64,000 nucleotides of DNA from a bacterium UBP2_UBA5202 (GTDB lineage Bacteria; Edwardsbacteria; AC1; EtOH8): contig DHVS01000005.1 of assembly GCA_002412795.1 (NCBI GenBank), positions 1-64,000 of the forward strand, given 5' to 3'. A program made the translations under genes and the position numbers. The notes under the pieces were generated by a model. That model was given only the letters and a program-made list of their open reading frames with translations, was not told where the DNA came from and searched no databases. Shown one piece after another: positions 8,537 to 16,698 of the stretch. Numbering within the stretch: position 1 is the first letter of the stretch; every line of letters starts with the position of its first letter.

Positions 8537-9430
8537 TTACCCAAGCACAAATATCCTGCAGAACCAATAAACAAACGGCAGCGCAAACATCATGCTGTCA
8601 AAGCGGTCCAGCACCCCGCCGTGGCCCGGCAGCAGACTGCCCGAATCCTTGACCCCGGCATCGCGCTTGAGCAGTGATTCGAACAGATCCCCCAAAGTGC
8701 CGAAGATGACCACCCCCAGCCCGAGCACCAGGGTCTGCCAGAGGGATAGTTCCCATATCCAATACCTTGCGATCAGAAAAGCCGCGGCCAAAGTGAACAG
8801 CGCTCCGCCGGCCAGTCCTTCCATTGATTTCTTGGGGCTGATCTTTGGGGCCAGCGGCTTTTTGCCAAAGGCCATTCCGGTGAAATAGGCCCCGGTGTCG
8901 CCGATCCAGATCAGGGCAAATGTTAAAACTATAAGTTTGGATCCTACTGGGTCATAGACTTCATCAAACAACATCACCGGATCGGATATATATCGTAATA
9001 AAATCATGTGGGAAAGTAACAGCGAAACATAGATTAAGCCAAATACTGTGGACGACAAACTCATGATGGCTGTATCTACCTTTGCCCTGATCACTATACT
9101 AAAGAACATAAGCAACAATAAGATTACAGATAACCCCCAGAGGTAGTGATGTCCAAAAAAAACAGCAAGAATCACAGACAGACCGATAGCATAGCCCCAC
9201 CATGATAGAGGGGCGTAGCCTTTTACTTGTGCCAAATGATAGAATTCCTTCATTCCCAGTAATGATAAAATGGCAACTAGCGCCAACAGCCAGTAACCGC
9301 CTATCCAAACCGCGGCCAGCAGGGCCGGAATTCCCAGCACTGCCACCAGCAACCTTAATCCCAGGCCGGAGAATGTTTTTTTTGCGCTCCAGTCCTTGGG
9401 TCTGAAATCTTGTTTGTTTGCTTGTTCCAT
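8537..9430 (-). CDS. cdsA: Phosphatidate cytidylyltransferase
   Basis: 297 residues, an integral membrane enzyme with about eight helices. It makes CDP-diacylglycerol from CTP and phosphatidic acid, the branch point of phospholipid synthesis. The family signature is at the C-terminus: LLKRDAGVKDSGSLLPGHGG then VLDRFDS, with the catalytic Lys, Asp and His residues intact. In many bacteria cdsA sits next to uppS, dxr and rseP. Here dxr and an M50 protease are 20 kb away, so that cluster is broken up. It is first in its operon, behind a strong promoter at 9515-9543. Confidence 0.95.
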   Translation of the reverse strand: MEQANKQDFRPKDWSAKKTFSGLGLRLLVAVLGIPALLAAVWIGGYWLLALVAILSLLGMKEFYHLAQVKGYAPLSWWGYAIGLSVILAVFFGHHYLWGLSVILLLLMFFSIVIRAKVDTAIMSLSSTVFGLIYVSLLLSHMILLRYISDPVMLFDEVYDPVGSKLIVLTFALIWIGDTGAYFTGMAFGKKPLAPKISPKKSMEGLAGGALFTLAAAFLIARYWIWELSLWQTLVLGLGVVIFGTLGDLFESLLKRDAGVKDSGSLLPGHGGVLDRFDSMMFALPFVYWFCRIFVLG

Positions 9431-9514
9431 TAAATTTTCTTAGTAATTATGGTTATTTTTGTGCTGTTTGTGCTTTCTGTGGCTAAATAATTACTGATAT
9501 CTCGTTAAACATAA

Positions 9515-9543
9515 ATGATATTATGTCTGGGCCTGCTTGTCAA
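9515..9543 (-). promoter_or_regulatory. Predicted promoter of the cdsA operon
   Basis: On the minus strand, TTGACA (9543-9538), a 17-nt spacer and TATCAT (9520-9515). It lies directly after the rpsA terminator and about 85 nt before the cdsA ATG. Confidence 0.6.
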
Positions 9544-9554
9544 GCAAATAAAAC

Positions 9555-9582
9555 AGCGGGCCGGATTTTCATCCGGCCCGCT
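9555..9582 (-). terminator. Intrinsic terminator of rpsA
   Basis: A 12-bp GC-rich stem (AGCGGGCCGGAT paired with ATCCGGCCCGCT), a 4-nt loop and a short U-rich tail on the minus strand (GTTTTATTTG). It ends the hisC-to-rpsA transcript. Confidence 0.85.
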
Positions 9583-9624
9583 TTATGATCAAAGACACAT
9601 GCCTTGATCCAAGTCCTGAAAATA

Positions 9625-11337
9625 CTACTGTGCCTGTTCCGCCCCCGGGGCTTCCTTGGTCTCTTCCTTCAGGTACGGCTTGATGTCCTCGGCCTCCTGG
9701 CCCGATATCAAAGCCTTCTGGGAAAGGGCTATCCGGCGGTTGTTGACGTCGATCTCGATGATCTTCAGGTCCATCTCCTCGCCGCCCTTGAAGGTCTCCT
9801 CCAGCTTGGTCTCGTCCACCTTGTCCAGTTCCGAGACCGGCACGAAGCCCTCAAAACCCTTGTCCATGTCCACCAGCAGGCCCCGTTCCAGGGGACGGTT
9901 CACCTTGCATTGCACCGTCTGGCCCAGGGTAAAGCTCTGGCCGACCGTGTTCCAGGGGTCCTCCTCCATCTGCTTAATGCCCAGCGATATCCGGTGGTTC
10001 TCCTTGTCGATGTTGGTGACCACCACGTTGACGTCATCGCCCTTCTTGACCACATCGCCGGGGTGCTTGATGCGCTTGGTCCAGGAGATGTCGGAGATGT
10101 GGATCAGGCCGTCGATCCCGTCCTCCAGCTCCACGAAGATGCCGAAGTTGGTGATGTTGCGGACCTTGCCCACCGCCTTGGCCCCTATCGGGTACTTGGC
10201 CTCGATGCTGGTCCAGGGATCCGGCCCCAGCTGGCGCAGGCCCAGCGATATCTTCTGCTCGGCCTTGTCTATCTTCAGCACCATCGCTTCCACCGAGTCC
10301 CCGATGGAGACTATCTTGGAAGGATGCTTTACCTGGCGGGTCCAGGACATCTCGGAGATGTGGATCAGTCCCTCCACCCCCTTCTCCAGTTCGATGAAGG
10401 CGCCGTAATCGGTGATGGATACGATCTTGCCGAAGATCTTGGTGCCCACCGGGAACTTGGACTCGATGCTCTCCCAGGGATGGGTGGTCAGCTGCTTTAA
10501 GCCCAGGGAGACCCGGGACCGCTCGCGGTCGTATTCCAGTATCTTGACCTTGACCTTTTGGCCGATCTGGACCAGCTCCGAAGGATGGCTGATCCGGCCC
10601 CACGACATGTCGGTGATATGGAGCAGGCCGTCCAGGCCGCCCAGGTCCACGAACACCCCGAAATCGGTGATGTTCTTGGCGATGCCCTCGCGCACCTGGC
10701 CCTTGTCGATCTCGGCCAGGATCACCGCCCGCTGCTTGTCACGGTCGGCGTCCAGCACCACCCGGCGCGAAACCACGATGTTGCGTTTCTTCTTGTTGAT
10801 CTTGATGATCTTCAGGGGTATGGTCTGGCCCAGCAGGCTGTCGATGGTCTCCAGCGGCCGGAGGCCGATCTGGGAACCCGGCAGGAAGGCGTCCACCCCC
10901 AGCAGGTCGATGATCAGACCGCCCTTGACCTTGCGCAGCACCTTGCCGTCCACCACCACCTCGCTGTCCAGGGATTTCTGGACCTTGTCCCAGACCTTGA
11001 TAAAGTCGGCCTTGATCTTGGACAGCACGATCTGCCCGTCCTGGTCCTCCACCTGCTCCAGCAGCAGGTCCACCTTTTTCCCGATCTCAATGGCGGTCCG
11101 GTCCAGAAATTCCACCACCGGGACGATGCCCTCGGATTTGAACCCGACGTCCACGATCACCGATTCCCCGGAGATCCGCAGGACCGTGCCGGTGACGATC
11201 TCGCCCTCCTCGAATTTCCTGTTGCTGGTGAATTCCTCCAGCAGTTTCCGGAACTCGCCCGAGCCATCCTGATCATCCTGCTCCAGCAGGTGGTCCTGTG
11301 ACAGAAGCTCCTCGCTTGGTTGCTTGGTTTTTGCCAT
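9625..11337 (-). CDS. rpsA: 30S ribosomal protein S1
   Basis: 570 residues with six S1 RNA-binding domains, at about 36-104, 120-188, 207-277, 292-362, 379-449 and 466-536. Domains 3-5 carry the classic pattern seen in VGTKIFGKIVSITDYGAFIELE and GLIHISEMSW. Six domains match the long S1 of Gram-negative bacteria that loads mRNA on the 30S subunit, unlike the shorter S1-like proteins of many Firmicutes. It is the last gene of the hisC-cmk-plsC-ispH-rpsA cluster and has a strong terminator. A hairpin lies between its Shine-Dalgarno and ATG (see 11338-11358), which may allow S1 feedback on its own translation. Confidence 0.97.
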   Translation of the reverse strand: MAKTKQPSEELLSQDHLLEQDDQDGSGEFRKLLEEFTSNRKFEEGEIVTGTVLRISGESVIVDVGFKSEGIVPVVEFLDRTAIEIGKKVDLLLEQVEDQDGQIVLSKIKADFIKVWDKVQKSLDSEVVVDGKVLRKVKGGLIIDLLGVDAFLPGSQIGLRPLETIDSLLGQTIPLKIIKINKKKRNIVVSRRVVLDADRDKQRAVILAEIDKGQVREGIAKNITDFGVFVDLGGLDGLLHITDMSWGRISHPSELVQIGQKVKVKILEYDRERSRVSLGLKQLTTHPWESIESKFPVGTKIFGKIVSITDYGAFIELEKGVEGLIHISEMSWTRQVKHPSKIVSIGDSVEAMVLKIDKAEQKISLGLRQLGPDPWTSIEAKYPIGAKAVGKVRNITNFGIFVELEDGIDGLIHISDISWTKRIKHPGDVVKKGDDVNVVVTNIDKENHRISLGIKQMEEDPWNTVGQSFTLGQTVQCKVNRPLERGLLVDMDKGFEGFVPVSELDKVDETKLEETFKGGEEMDLKIIEIDVNNRRIALSQKALISGQEAEDIKPYLKEETKEAPGAEQAQ

Positions 11338-11358
11338 GAGTTTTATTAAAACTCCTTT
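11338..11358 (-). promoter_or_regulatory. Hairpin between Shine-Dalgarno and ATG of rpsA
   Basis: The mRNA reads AAAGGAG, then runs into a 7-bp hairpin (GAGTTTT, loop AAT, AAAACTC) that ends exactly at the ATG. The linear Shine-Dalgarno spacing is about 14 nt, too long, but folding would bring the two close, or would hide the GAG. rpsA is autoregulated through leader hairpins in gamma-proteobacteria; here this is inference. Confidence 0.5.
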
Positions 11359-11464
11359 CGGTATAAAATAGGCCGACTAATGCCAGCCTTTGCCTGTATT
11401 ACCTTGAGAATGTTTATTAGGAAGCCAGGAGGGCAGGAAATAATTTCCTGTTTTCATGGTTTCC

Positions 11465-12313
11465 TTATAATTTAACCATTTTATGATTGGAACTGAGTTC
11501 CTTGATCCGGTCCACCACTTTTTTGACCATGCTGTCCGGAGTGGAAGCCCCGGCCGTGACCCCGGCTTTGGAGCAGTTTTGGAACCATTTGGCCTTAAGC
11601 TCCCGCTCGGTTTCCACGTGATAAGCCGGACGGCCCGCCTTCCGGCACAGTTCCAACAGGCGCGAGGTATTGGCCGAGTTGCGCCCGCCCACCACTATCA
11701 TCACGTCGGAATCCTTGGCCAGCCTCATGGTGTCCTGCTGCCGCACCTTGGTGGCCTGGCAGATGGTGTTGATGATGTGGATGTCTTCCGCCTTCCGCCC
11801 GAAGGATATCAGGGCCTCTATAAAATCCCCGGCCGAGAGCGTGGTCTGGGCCAGCACCCCCAGTTTCTTCTGGACTTTGAAATGATTGTTATTGTAGACC
11901 ACCGAGTTGGGGCCGGCATATCCCTTTAAAGCCGCCACCTCGGGATGTTCGGCCTCGCCCACTATCACCACCTGGCGGTTTTCGGATTTGAGCAGGGCCG
12001 CGGCTTTCTGGGCCTTGGTCACAAAGGGGCAGGTGGCGTCCACGATCCTGATCCCCTTTTTCCGAAGTCCGGCCATCACCCTGGGGTGCACCCCGTGGGA
12101 GCGGATGATGACCGTTCCCTTTTTGATCCCGGAGAGGCTGTTGACCGCCCTGACCCCGCAGGCCTCCAGCTGGGCCACCACCTGGGGATTGTGGATGATG
12201 GGGCCCAGGGTATATACCGGCTTTTTGGACTTCTTAGCTATCTCGAAGGCCAGGTTCACCGCCCGCTTCACCCCGAAGCAGAACCCGGCGCTTTGGGCCA
12301 CTTTCATCTTCAT
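11465..12313 (-). CDS. ispH: 4-hydroxy-3-methylbut-2-enyl diphosphate reductase
   Basis: 282 residues from the ATG at 12313. The open frame reaches 12472 but the extra part is only the shadow of plsC; the 4-bp ATGA overlap with the plsC stop supports this start. IspH (LytB) is the last enzyme of the MEP isoprenoid pathway and makes IPP and DMAPP with a [4Fe-4S] cluster. The three cluster cysteines are present in SAGFCFGVKRA, VDATCPFV and NTICQAT. The paired histidine and glutamate region (SHGVHP, GEAEHPE) is intact. Dxr of the same pathway is at 30.3-31.5 kb. Confidence 0.95.
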   Translation of the reverse strand: MKMKVAQSAGFCFGVKRAVNLAFEIAKKSKKPVYTLGPIIHNPQVVAQLEACGVRAVNSLSGIKKGTVIIRSHGVHPRVMAGLRKKGIRIVDATCPFVTKAQKAAALLKSENRQVVIVGEAEHPEVAALKGYAGPNSVVYNNNHFKVQKKLGVLAQTTLSAGDFIEALISFGRKAEDIHIINTICQATKVRQQDTMRLAKDSDVMIVVGGRNSANTSRLLELCRKAGRPAYHVETERELKAKWFQNCSKAGVTAGASTPDSMVKKVVDRIKELSSNHKMVKL

Positions 12314-12948
12314 CGGGAATCTTCCTTCAGCTCGGCTATCCTCTGCATGATCAGGCGGCTCAAGCCGATGTAACCTTCCTTGTCGGAAGGAAAAGCTTCT
12401 ATCTCGGCCGGGGTTATCGGCCGGCCGAACCGGGTGGTCAGCCGGTGTTTTCCGGAAAACAGGTCCCTCCATCCCAGGTTGGTGCCCCGGATGAAACAGG
12501 GAACCACCGGTACCAGCTGCTGTCTGACCAGAAGCCCGATTCCCGGTTTTGGTTCCAGGAACTCATCGGTCCGGCTGCGGGTGCCTTCGGGGAAGACCAG
12601 CACCGCCAGTCCCTGGTCCAGCTTTTCTTTCAGCAGCCGGAAGACCTGGGAATCCCACCCACCCCGCCTGATGGGAAAGGCATTATGGATGCTGATCAGT
12701 GACCTGAAGGGAGGGAATGCAAACAATTCCTTCTTGGCCATGAAGGCTATCTCCCTGGGCACGCAGGCTCCCAGGTACGGCGGGTCGATCAGGGCGATGT
12801 GGTTGGAGGCGATGATCAACGGCCCCTGCCGGGGGATGTTCTCCCGGCCCTCCACCCGCCAGCGGAAGAAAGCGGAGAACAATATGTTGAGCGAATACCA
12901 ACTGAAGCGGAAACCCCGCGATCTAAAGGCCCGGCTTTCCCAGATCAT
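12310..12948 (-). CDS. plsC: 1-acyl-sn-glycerol-3-phosphate acyltransferase
   Basis: 212 residues. It transfers the second acyl chain to lysophosphatidic acid to give phosphatidic acid, the substrate of CdsA encoded nearby. The acyltransferase motif HX4D appears in SNHIALIDPPYLG, and the glycerol-phosphate-binding motif is FPEGTRSR. A hydrophobic N-terminal stretch (FSWYSLNILFSAFF) suggests membrane association. It overlaps both cmk and ispH by 4 bp, so the three genes are translationally coupled. Confidence 0.92.
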   Translation of the reverse strand: MIWESRAFRSRGFRFSWYSLNILFSAFFRWRVEGRENIPRQGPLIIASNHIALIDPPYLGACVPREIAFMAKKELFAFPPFRSLISIHNAFPIRRGGWDSQVFRLLKEKLDQGLAVLVFPEGTRSRTDEFLEPKPGIGLLVRQQLVPVVPCFIRGTNLGWRDLFSGKHRLTTRFGRPITPAEIEAFPSDKEGYIGLSRLIMQRIAELKEDSR

Positions 12949-13628
12949 GATTGCCCCTTTTGAACCTTTTCCGCCCGGGCTATCACCAACTCCACCTGCT
13001 GGTCAATGGTCAGGGTTGAAGTGTCTATTACCAGCGAATCGGGGGTGCAGGTCAGGGGGCTGTCGTCCCTCTGGCTGTCCTGCCGGTCCCGGGCTTCAAT
13101 CTGTTTCTCAAGTTCTTTCAGGTCCATGGTCATGCCCTTGGCCTCCAGCTCCGCCTTGCGCCTGAAAGCCCTTTCTTGGATGGAGGCTTTCATGAAGACC
13201 TTGACCTCGGCCGCGGGAAAGACCACCGTGGTTATGTCCCGGCCCTCCATCACCACCCCGCCCCCCCGGCCCATCTGCTGCTGCAGCGCCACCAGCCTTT
13301 GGCGGACCGAAGTAATGGCCGAGATGTCCGAGGCCGCCTGGGAGACCTCCGGGCTGCGGATCAGCCCACTGACGTCAACCCCGTCCAGAAAGGTAAGCGG
13401 TCCCTGGGAAGAAGGTTTCTGGCTGATGTCCGTTTGTTCCATCATTTTGGCTATGGCTTCCCGGTCGCTGAATGAGATCCCCAGACGCAGGGCCTTTAAA
13501 CCGGCCGCCCGGTACATAGCCCCGGTGTCGATGTACAGGTACCCCAGCTTTTGGGCAACCATCCTGGCAGTGGTGCTTTTGCCGGAGGCCGCCGGGCCGT
13601 CTATGGCTATCACCGGTTTGCGAGACAT
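12945..13628 (-). CDS. cmk: Cytidylate kinase
   Basis: 227 residues, the normal size. It phosphorylates CMP and dCMP. The P-loop is IDGPAASGKSTTA at residues 8-20, the CMP-binding insert with the RSPEVSQAASDISA region follows, and the lid region ARDRQDSQRDDSPL holds the conserved Arg and Asp residues. The order cmk-plsC-ispH-rpsA is the same as in Clostridia, a well-known conserved cluster. CMP recycling fits the CTP demand of phospholipid synthesis. The gap to hisC is a heptamer array. Confidence 0.95.
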   Translation of the reverse strand: MSRKPVIAIDGPAASGKSTTARMVAQKLGYLYIDTGAMYRAAGLKALRLGISFSDREAIAKMMEQTDISQKPSSQGPLTFLDGVDVSGLIRSPEVSQAASDISAITSVRQRLVALQQQMGRGGGVVMEGRDITTVVFPAAEVKVFMKASIQERAFRRKAELEAKGMTMDLKELEKQIEARDRQDSQRDDSPLTCTPDSLVIDTSTLTIDQQVELVIARAEKVQKGQS

Positions 13629-13634
13629 CGCTGA

Positions 13635-13705
13635 AAATTACTAATTACTAAAATGAAAATTACAAATTTCTCTGATCAAAACCCTGTTCCCTGTCATCTG
13701 TTCCC
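13635..13705. repeat. Heptamer-periodic array filling the cmk-hisC gap
   Basis: Nearly the whole 76-bp gap is made of 7-nt units (AAATTAC, TAATTAC, TAAAATG, then after one extra A, AAATTAC, AAATTTC, TCTGATC, and so on). Units TGTTCCC (13685-13691, 13699-13705) run into the hisC stop codon. Confidence 0.7.
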
Positions 13706-14796
13706 TATTTAAGCACCTGCTTCAGCGCCCCGATCAGCTTCCTGTTCTGGCGGGCGGTGCCGATGGTCACCCGCAGTTCGGTCTGGTATCCGTAGTTCTT
13801 GACCGGCCGGACGATGACCCCCAGTTTCTGCAGGGCGGTAAAGACCGGCATGGAGTCCGTCTTGGGGTCTATCAGGATGAAATTGCCTTCGGACGGCACA
13901 TAGGCGATGCCCAGAGCCTGCAACTGTTGGTAGAGGTATTCCCTGCCCTGGGAGTTTAGTTTCTTGCTTCGGGCCAGATGCTTGGAGTCGTCCAATGCCG
14001 CCAGGCAGGCCACCTGTCCGCTCAGGCTGATGTTGAAAGGCAGGCGCACCTTGCGGATCTGGGAGATCAGCTCGGGGCTTCCCACCCCGTAGCCCACCCT
14101 CAATCCGGCCAGGCCGTAGATCTTGGAAAAGGTGTGGAGCACTATGGCGTTGGGCCAGTCCTTGAGCAGTTTGATGGTGTCGGGGAAATCCGGCCGGTCG
14201 ATGTATTCGGAATAGGCCTCGTCGAAAACCACCACGCAGCTCTCCGGAACCTTCTTCATGAAGGCCTTGACCTGGGCTTCGGTAAGCATGGTGCCGGTGG
14301 GATTGTTGGGGTTGGCGATGTATACCACCTTGGTCTGGGGGGTGACAGCCGCCGCCATGGCGTCCAGGTCGTGGACGTAATTTTTCAGGGGTATCAGCGA
14401 GGGCCTGGCGTCGGCCATCTTGGCCGCTATCTTGTACATGATGAAGGCCCCCTCGGCGATGACCACATGGTCGCCGGGAGCCACGAAGGTCTTGGTGATG
14501 AACTCTATCACGTCCACCGAGCCGTTGCCGAAGATCAGCTGGTCCTCGTTGACCCCCAGTTTGGCGGCCAGCTTTTTGCTCAGGGCAAAGCAACCGTCAT
14601 CGGGATATAAGTTGATCTCCTTAAGCGACTTGCGCAGGGCTTTGACCGCCTTCGGAGAAGGCCCCAGCGGGTTTTCGTTGGAGGCCAGCTTGATGATCTG
14701 ACCCCTGATGCCCAACTCCCGGCGCACCTCTTCGATGGGCTTGCCGGGGATGTAGGGGCTGATGCCCTGAATGTTTGGCCTGGCTTGGGGCTTCAT
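13705..14796 (-). CDS. hisC: Histidinol-phosphate aminotransferase
   Basis: 363 residues, a fold-type I PLP enzyme that converts imidazole acetol-phosphate to histidinol phosphate. The PLP-binding lysine is in HTFSKIYGLAGLRVGYG. Other marks are ASNENPLGPSPKA near the N-terminus, NPNNPTGT and the C-terminal arginine in LRVTIGT. The start ATG follows a promoter with a good fit. No other his gene is in the window, so it may also serve aromatic amino-acid transamination, as many HisC proteins do. It leads the cluster that ends with rpsA. Confidence 0.92.
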   Translation of the reverse strand: MKPQARPNIQGISPYIPGKPIEEVRRELGIRGQIIKLASNENPLGPSPKAVKALRKSLKEINLYPDDGCFALSKKLAAKLGVNEDQLIFGNGSVDVIEFITKTFVAPGDHVVIAEGAFIMYKIAAKMADARPSLIPLKNYVHDLDAMAAAVTPQTKVVYIANPNNPTGTMLTEAQVKAFMKKVPESCVVVFDEAYSEYIDRPDFPDTIKLLKDWPNAIVLHTFSKIYGLAGLRVGYGVGSPELISQIRKVRLPFNISLSGQVACLAALDDSKHLARSKKLNSQGREYLYQQLQALGIAYVPSEGNFILIDPKTDSMPVFTALQKLGVIVRPVKNYGYQTELRVTIGTARQNRKLIGALKQVLK

Positions 14797-14850
14797 ATAT
14801 AACCTTATGCTGTTGAATGGGTTATAGTTGTGACTTTAATGCAAACAATT

Positions 14851-14879
14851 ATTATATCATACTTTTTTTATAAAATCAA
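14851..14879 (-). promoter_or_regulatory. Predicted promoter of the hisC-cmk-plsC-ispH-rpsA operon
   Basis: Minus strand: TTGATT (14879-14874), 17-nt spacer, perfect TATAAT (14856-14851). About 50 nt of leader before the hisC ATG. Confidence 0.65.
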
Positions 14880-14924
14880 GCTAATTAAATATCAATAAGC
14901 CCTTATAATTAGTGGCATTTACCT

Positions 14925-14953
14925 TTGACTTTGCCCGTCATATTTGGTATCAT
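14925..14953 (+). promoter_or_regulatory. Predicted promoter of gltX
   Basis: TTGACT (14925-14930), 17-nt spacer, TATCAT (14948-14953). This would give a leader of roughly 195 nt, which includes the heptamer array. Confidence 0.5.
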
Positions 14954-15113
14954 TATTTAACTTATCCGCTGTCATCCCGAGACCTCTTACCGCTTAGCTG
15001 GATGAGGGATGAAAGTTCATCCTTCGGTTTGTCAAGCACGGCGTATTGCCTTCGCCAGTAATGCAGGCAGCCCGGCTCAGTACAAGTCTCAGGATGACAT
15101 AGGATGACCCGCA

Positions 15114-15148
15114 GTACCCAAATCCCAATCACCAAATCCCAAACGACA
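15114..15148 (+). repeat. Heptamer array immediately upstream of gltX
   Basis: Five 7-nt units (GTACCCA, AATCCCA, ATCACCA, AATCCCA, AACGACA) end 5 nt before the ATG. The AATCCCA unit is the same as upstream of dnaE. There is no Shine-Dalgarno in this stretch. Confidence 0.75.
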
Positions 15149-15153
15149 GCAAC

Positions 15154-16608
15154 ATGACTACCGTCCGCACCCGCTTCGCTCCCAGCCCCACCGGCTACAT
15201 GCACATCGGCAATCTTCGCACCGCCCTCTATGCCTATCTGATCGCCCGTACCATGAACGGTAAGTTCATCCTGCGGATCGAGGACACCGATCAGGAAAGA
15301 CTGGTGGAAGGCTCGGTCGAGGTGATCTATAATACCCTGAAACTGGTGGGTCTGGAACATGATGAGGGCCCGGATATCGGCGGCCCCTTCGGACCCTATG
15401 TCCAGAGCCAGCGTAAAAGCATCTACCAGGAGTGGGCCGAAAAGCTTATCGCCAGGGACGGCGGCTATTACTGTTTCTGTAGCAAGGAGAAACTGGATTC
15501 CCTGCGCCAGGAAGCTGGCGGTAACATTACTGCCGTCAAATTCCAGGACCCCTGCCGGGACCTCGGTCCGGAAGAAGCCAAGAAGCGGGCGGCCTCGGGC
15601 GAGCCTTTAGTGGTCCGGCAGAAGATCCCCCGCGGGGGCTCCACCAGCTTTGACGACCTGGTCTACGGCACGGTGACTGTGGAGAACTCCACCCTGGAGG
15701 ACGGAATTCTTTTAAAGTCCGACGGCCTGCCCACCTACAACTTCGCCAACGTGGTGGACGACCACCTGATGCAGATATCGCACGTCATCCGGGGCAGCGA
15801 ATACCTGTCCTCGGCCCCCAAATACAACCTGATCTACCAGGCCCTGGAATGGGAGATCCCGGCCTACATCCACCTGCCTTTGATCATGAAGGCAGCAGGA
15901 AAGAAGCTCTCCAAGCGCGAGGGCGATGCCTCCTTCGAAGATTTCTACAACCAGGGGTATCTCAAGGAGGCCATCGTCAATTACATAACCCTGCTGGGCT
16001 GGAACCCCAAGGATGACCGGGAGATGTTTTCATTGGATGAGTTGAAGAAGGTCTTCTCCGTCGCCGGACTTAACAACTCCCCGGCCATCTTCGACGTGGA
16101 GAAGCTGCAATGGATGAACGGCGAATATATCCGCAAGATGACGCCCGAGATCTTTTATGAAGCGGCCCTGCCCTGGCTGCAAAAAGCGATACACCGCGCG
16201 GATATTGATTTGCGAAAGCTCTCAGGACTTTTGCAGCAGCGCACCGTGGTGCTGTCGGACATCCCGGCCCGGGTAGATTTCATTGATGTGCTTCCGGAAT
16301 ATTCAAAGGATATGTTCGTCAACAAGAAAGCCAAGACCGACCTGGTGAATTCACTGGAATATTTGAAGACCTGCCAGGCGGAACTTGAGAAGCTGGGAAG
16401 CTGGGACCATGAGACCATCAAGCAAGCGCTGTATGCGATGGTCGAATCGCTGGGGGTCAAGGCCAACACCTTCCTTACCCCGCTGCGCATAGCCCTCTCC
16501 GGCCGCGAGGTCACCCCCGGCGGGGCCACGGAACTGGCGGAGATACTGGGGAAAGCGGAAACCCTGCAACGGATAAAAAATGGAATCACAAAATTAACAC
16601 AACTTTAA
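15154..16608 (+). CDS. gltX: Glutamyl-tRNA synthetase
   Basis: 484 residues, a class Ib synthetase that charges tRNA-Glu. The HIGH-type motif is in FAPSPTGYMHIGNLRTAL and the KMSKS-type loop is KLSKREGD at about residue 250. The C-terminal helical anticodon-binding domain is complete. The ATG is fixed by homology (MTTVRTRFAPSPTG). No Shine-Dalgarno is visible: the heptamer array runs up to the start. With glnS just downstream, Gln-tRNA is presumably made directly, so GltX need not mischarge tRNA-Gln. Both probably share the promoter at 14925. Confidence 0.97.
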   Translation: MTTVRTRFAPSPTGYMHIGNLRTALYAYLIARTMNGKFILRIEDTDQERLVEGSVEVIYNTLKLVGLEHDEGPDIGGPFGPYVQSQRKSIYQEWAEKLIARDGGYYCFCSKEKLDSLRQEAGGNITAVKFQDPCRDLGPEEAKKRAASGEPLVVRQKIPRGGSTSFDDLVYGTVTVENSTLEDGILLKSDGLPTYNFANVVDDHLMQISHVIRGSEYLSSAPKYNLIYQALEWEIPAYIHLPLIMKAAGKKLSKREGDASFEDFYNQGYLKEAIVNYITLLGWNPKDDREMFSLDELKKVFSVAGLNNSPAIFDVEKLQWMNGEYIRKMTPEIFYEAALPWLQKAIHRADIDLRKLSGLLQQRTVVLSDIPARVDFIDVLPEYSKDMFVNKKAKTDLVNSLEYLKTCQAELEKLGSWDHETIKQALYAMVESLGVKANTFLTPLRIALSGREVTPGGATELAEILGKAETLQRIKNGITKLTQL

Positions 16609-16658
16609 AATTAACCGTCAAGACACCAATCACCAAGCCAAATCGTGAATTGTAAGTC

Positions 16659-16690
16659 GTGTTTGTGTCTTAGTGCCTTTGTGGCAGAAA
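16659..16690. repeat. Octamer-like repeat, copy 2, in the glnS leader
   Basis: Units TGTTTGTG, TCTTAGTG and CCTTTGTG followed by GCAGAAA, 8 nt before the glnS ATG and nearly identical to 8502-8533. Just upstream, at 16622-16655, a decayed heptamer stretch (GACACCA, ATCACCA, TTGTAAG) resembles those before dnaE and gltX. Confidence 0.6.
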
Positions 16691-16698
16691 ATAACATT

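Larger units (their letters stand above)
14797..15153. other. 357-bp divergent intergenic region between hisC and gltX
   Basis: AT-rich on the hisC side. It carries back-to-back promoters (14851-14879 minus, 14925-14953 plus), then about 150 bp with no ORF, riboswitch or T-box that I can recognise (a C-rich CATCCCGAGACC-type tract and CATCC repeats), and finally the gltX heptamer array. Confidence 0.6.

Noticed and set aside
14954..15110. A T-box or other riboswitch in the gltX leader
   Set aside because: I found no T-box sequence, specifier loop or clear terminator/antiterminator pair; the C-rich tract has no defined fold by eye.
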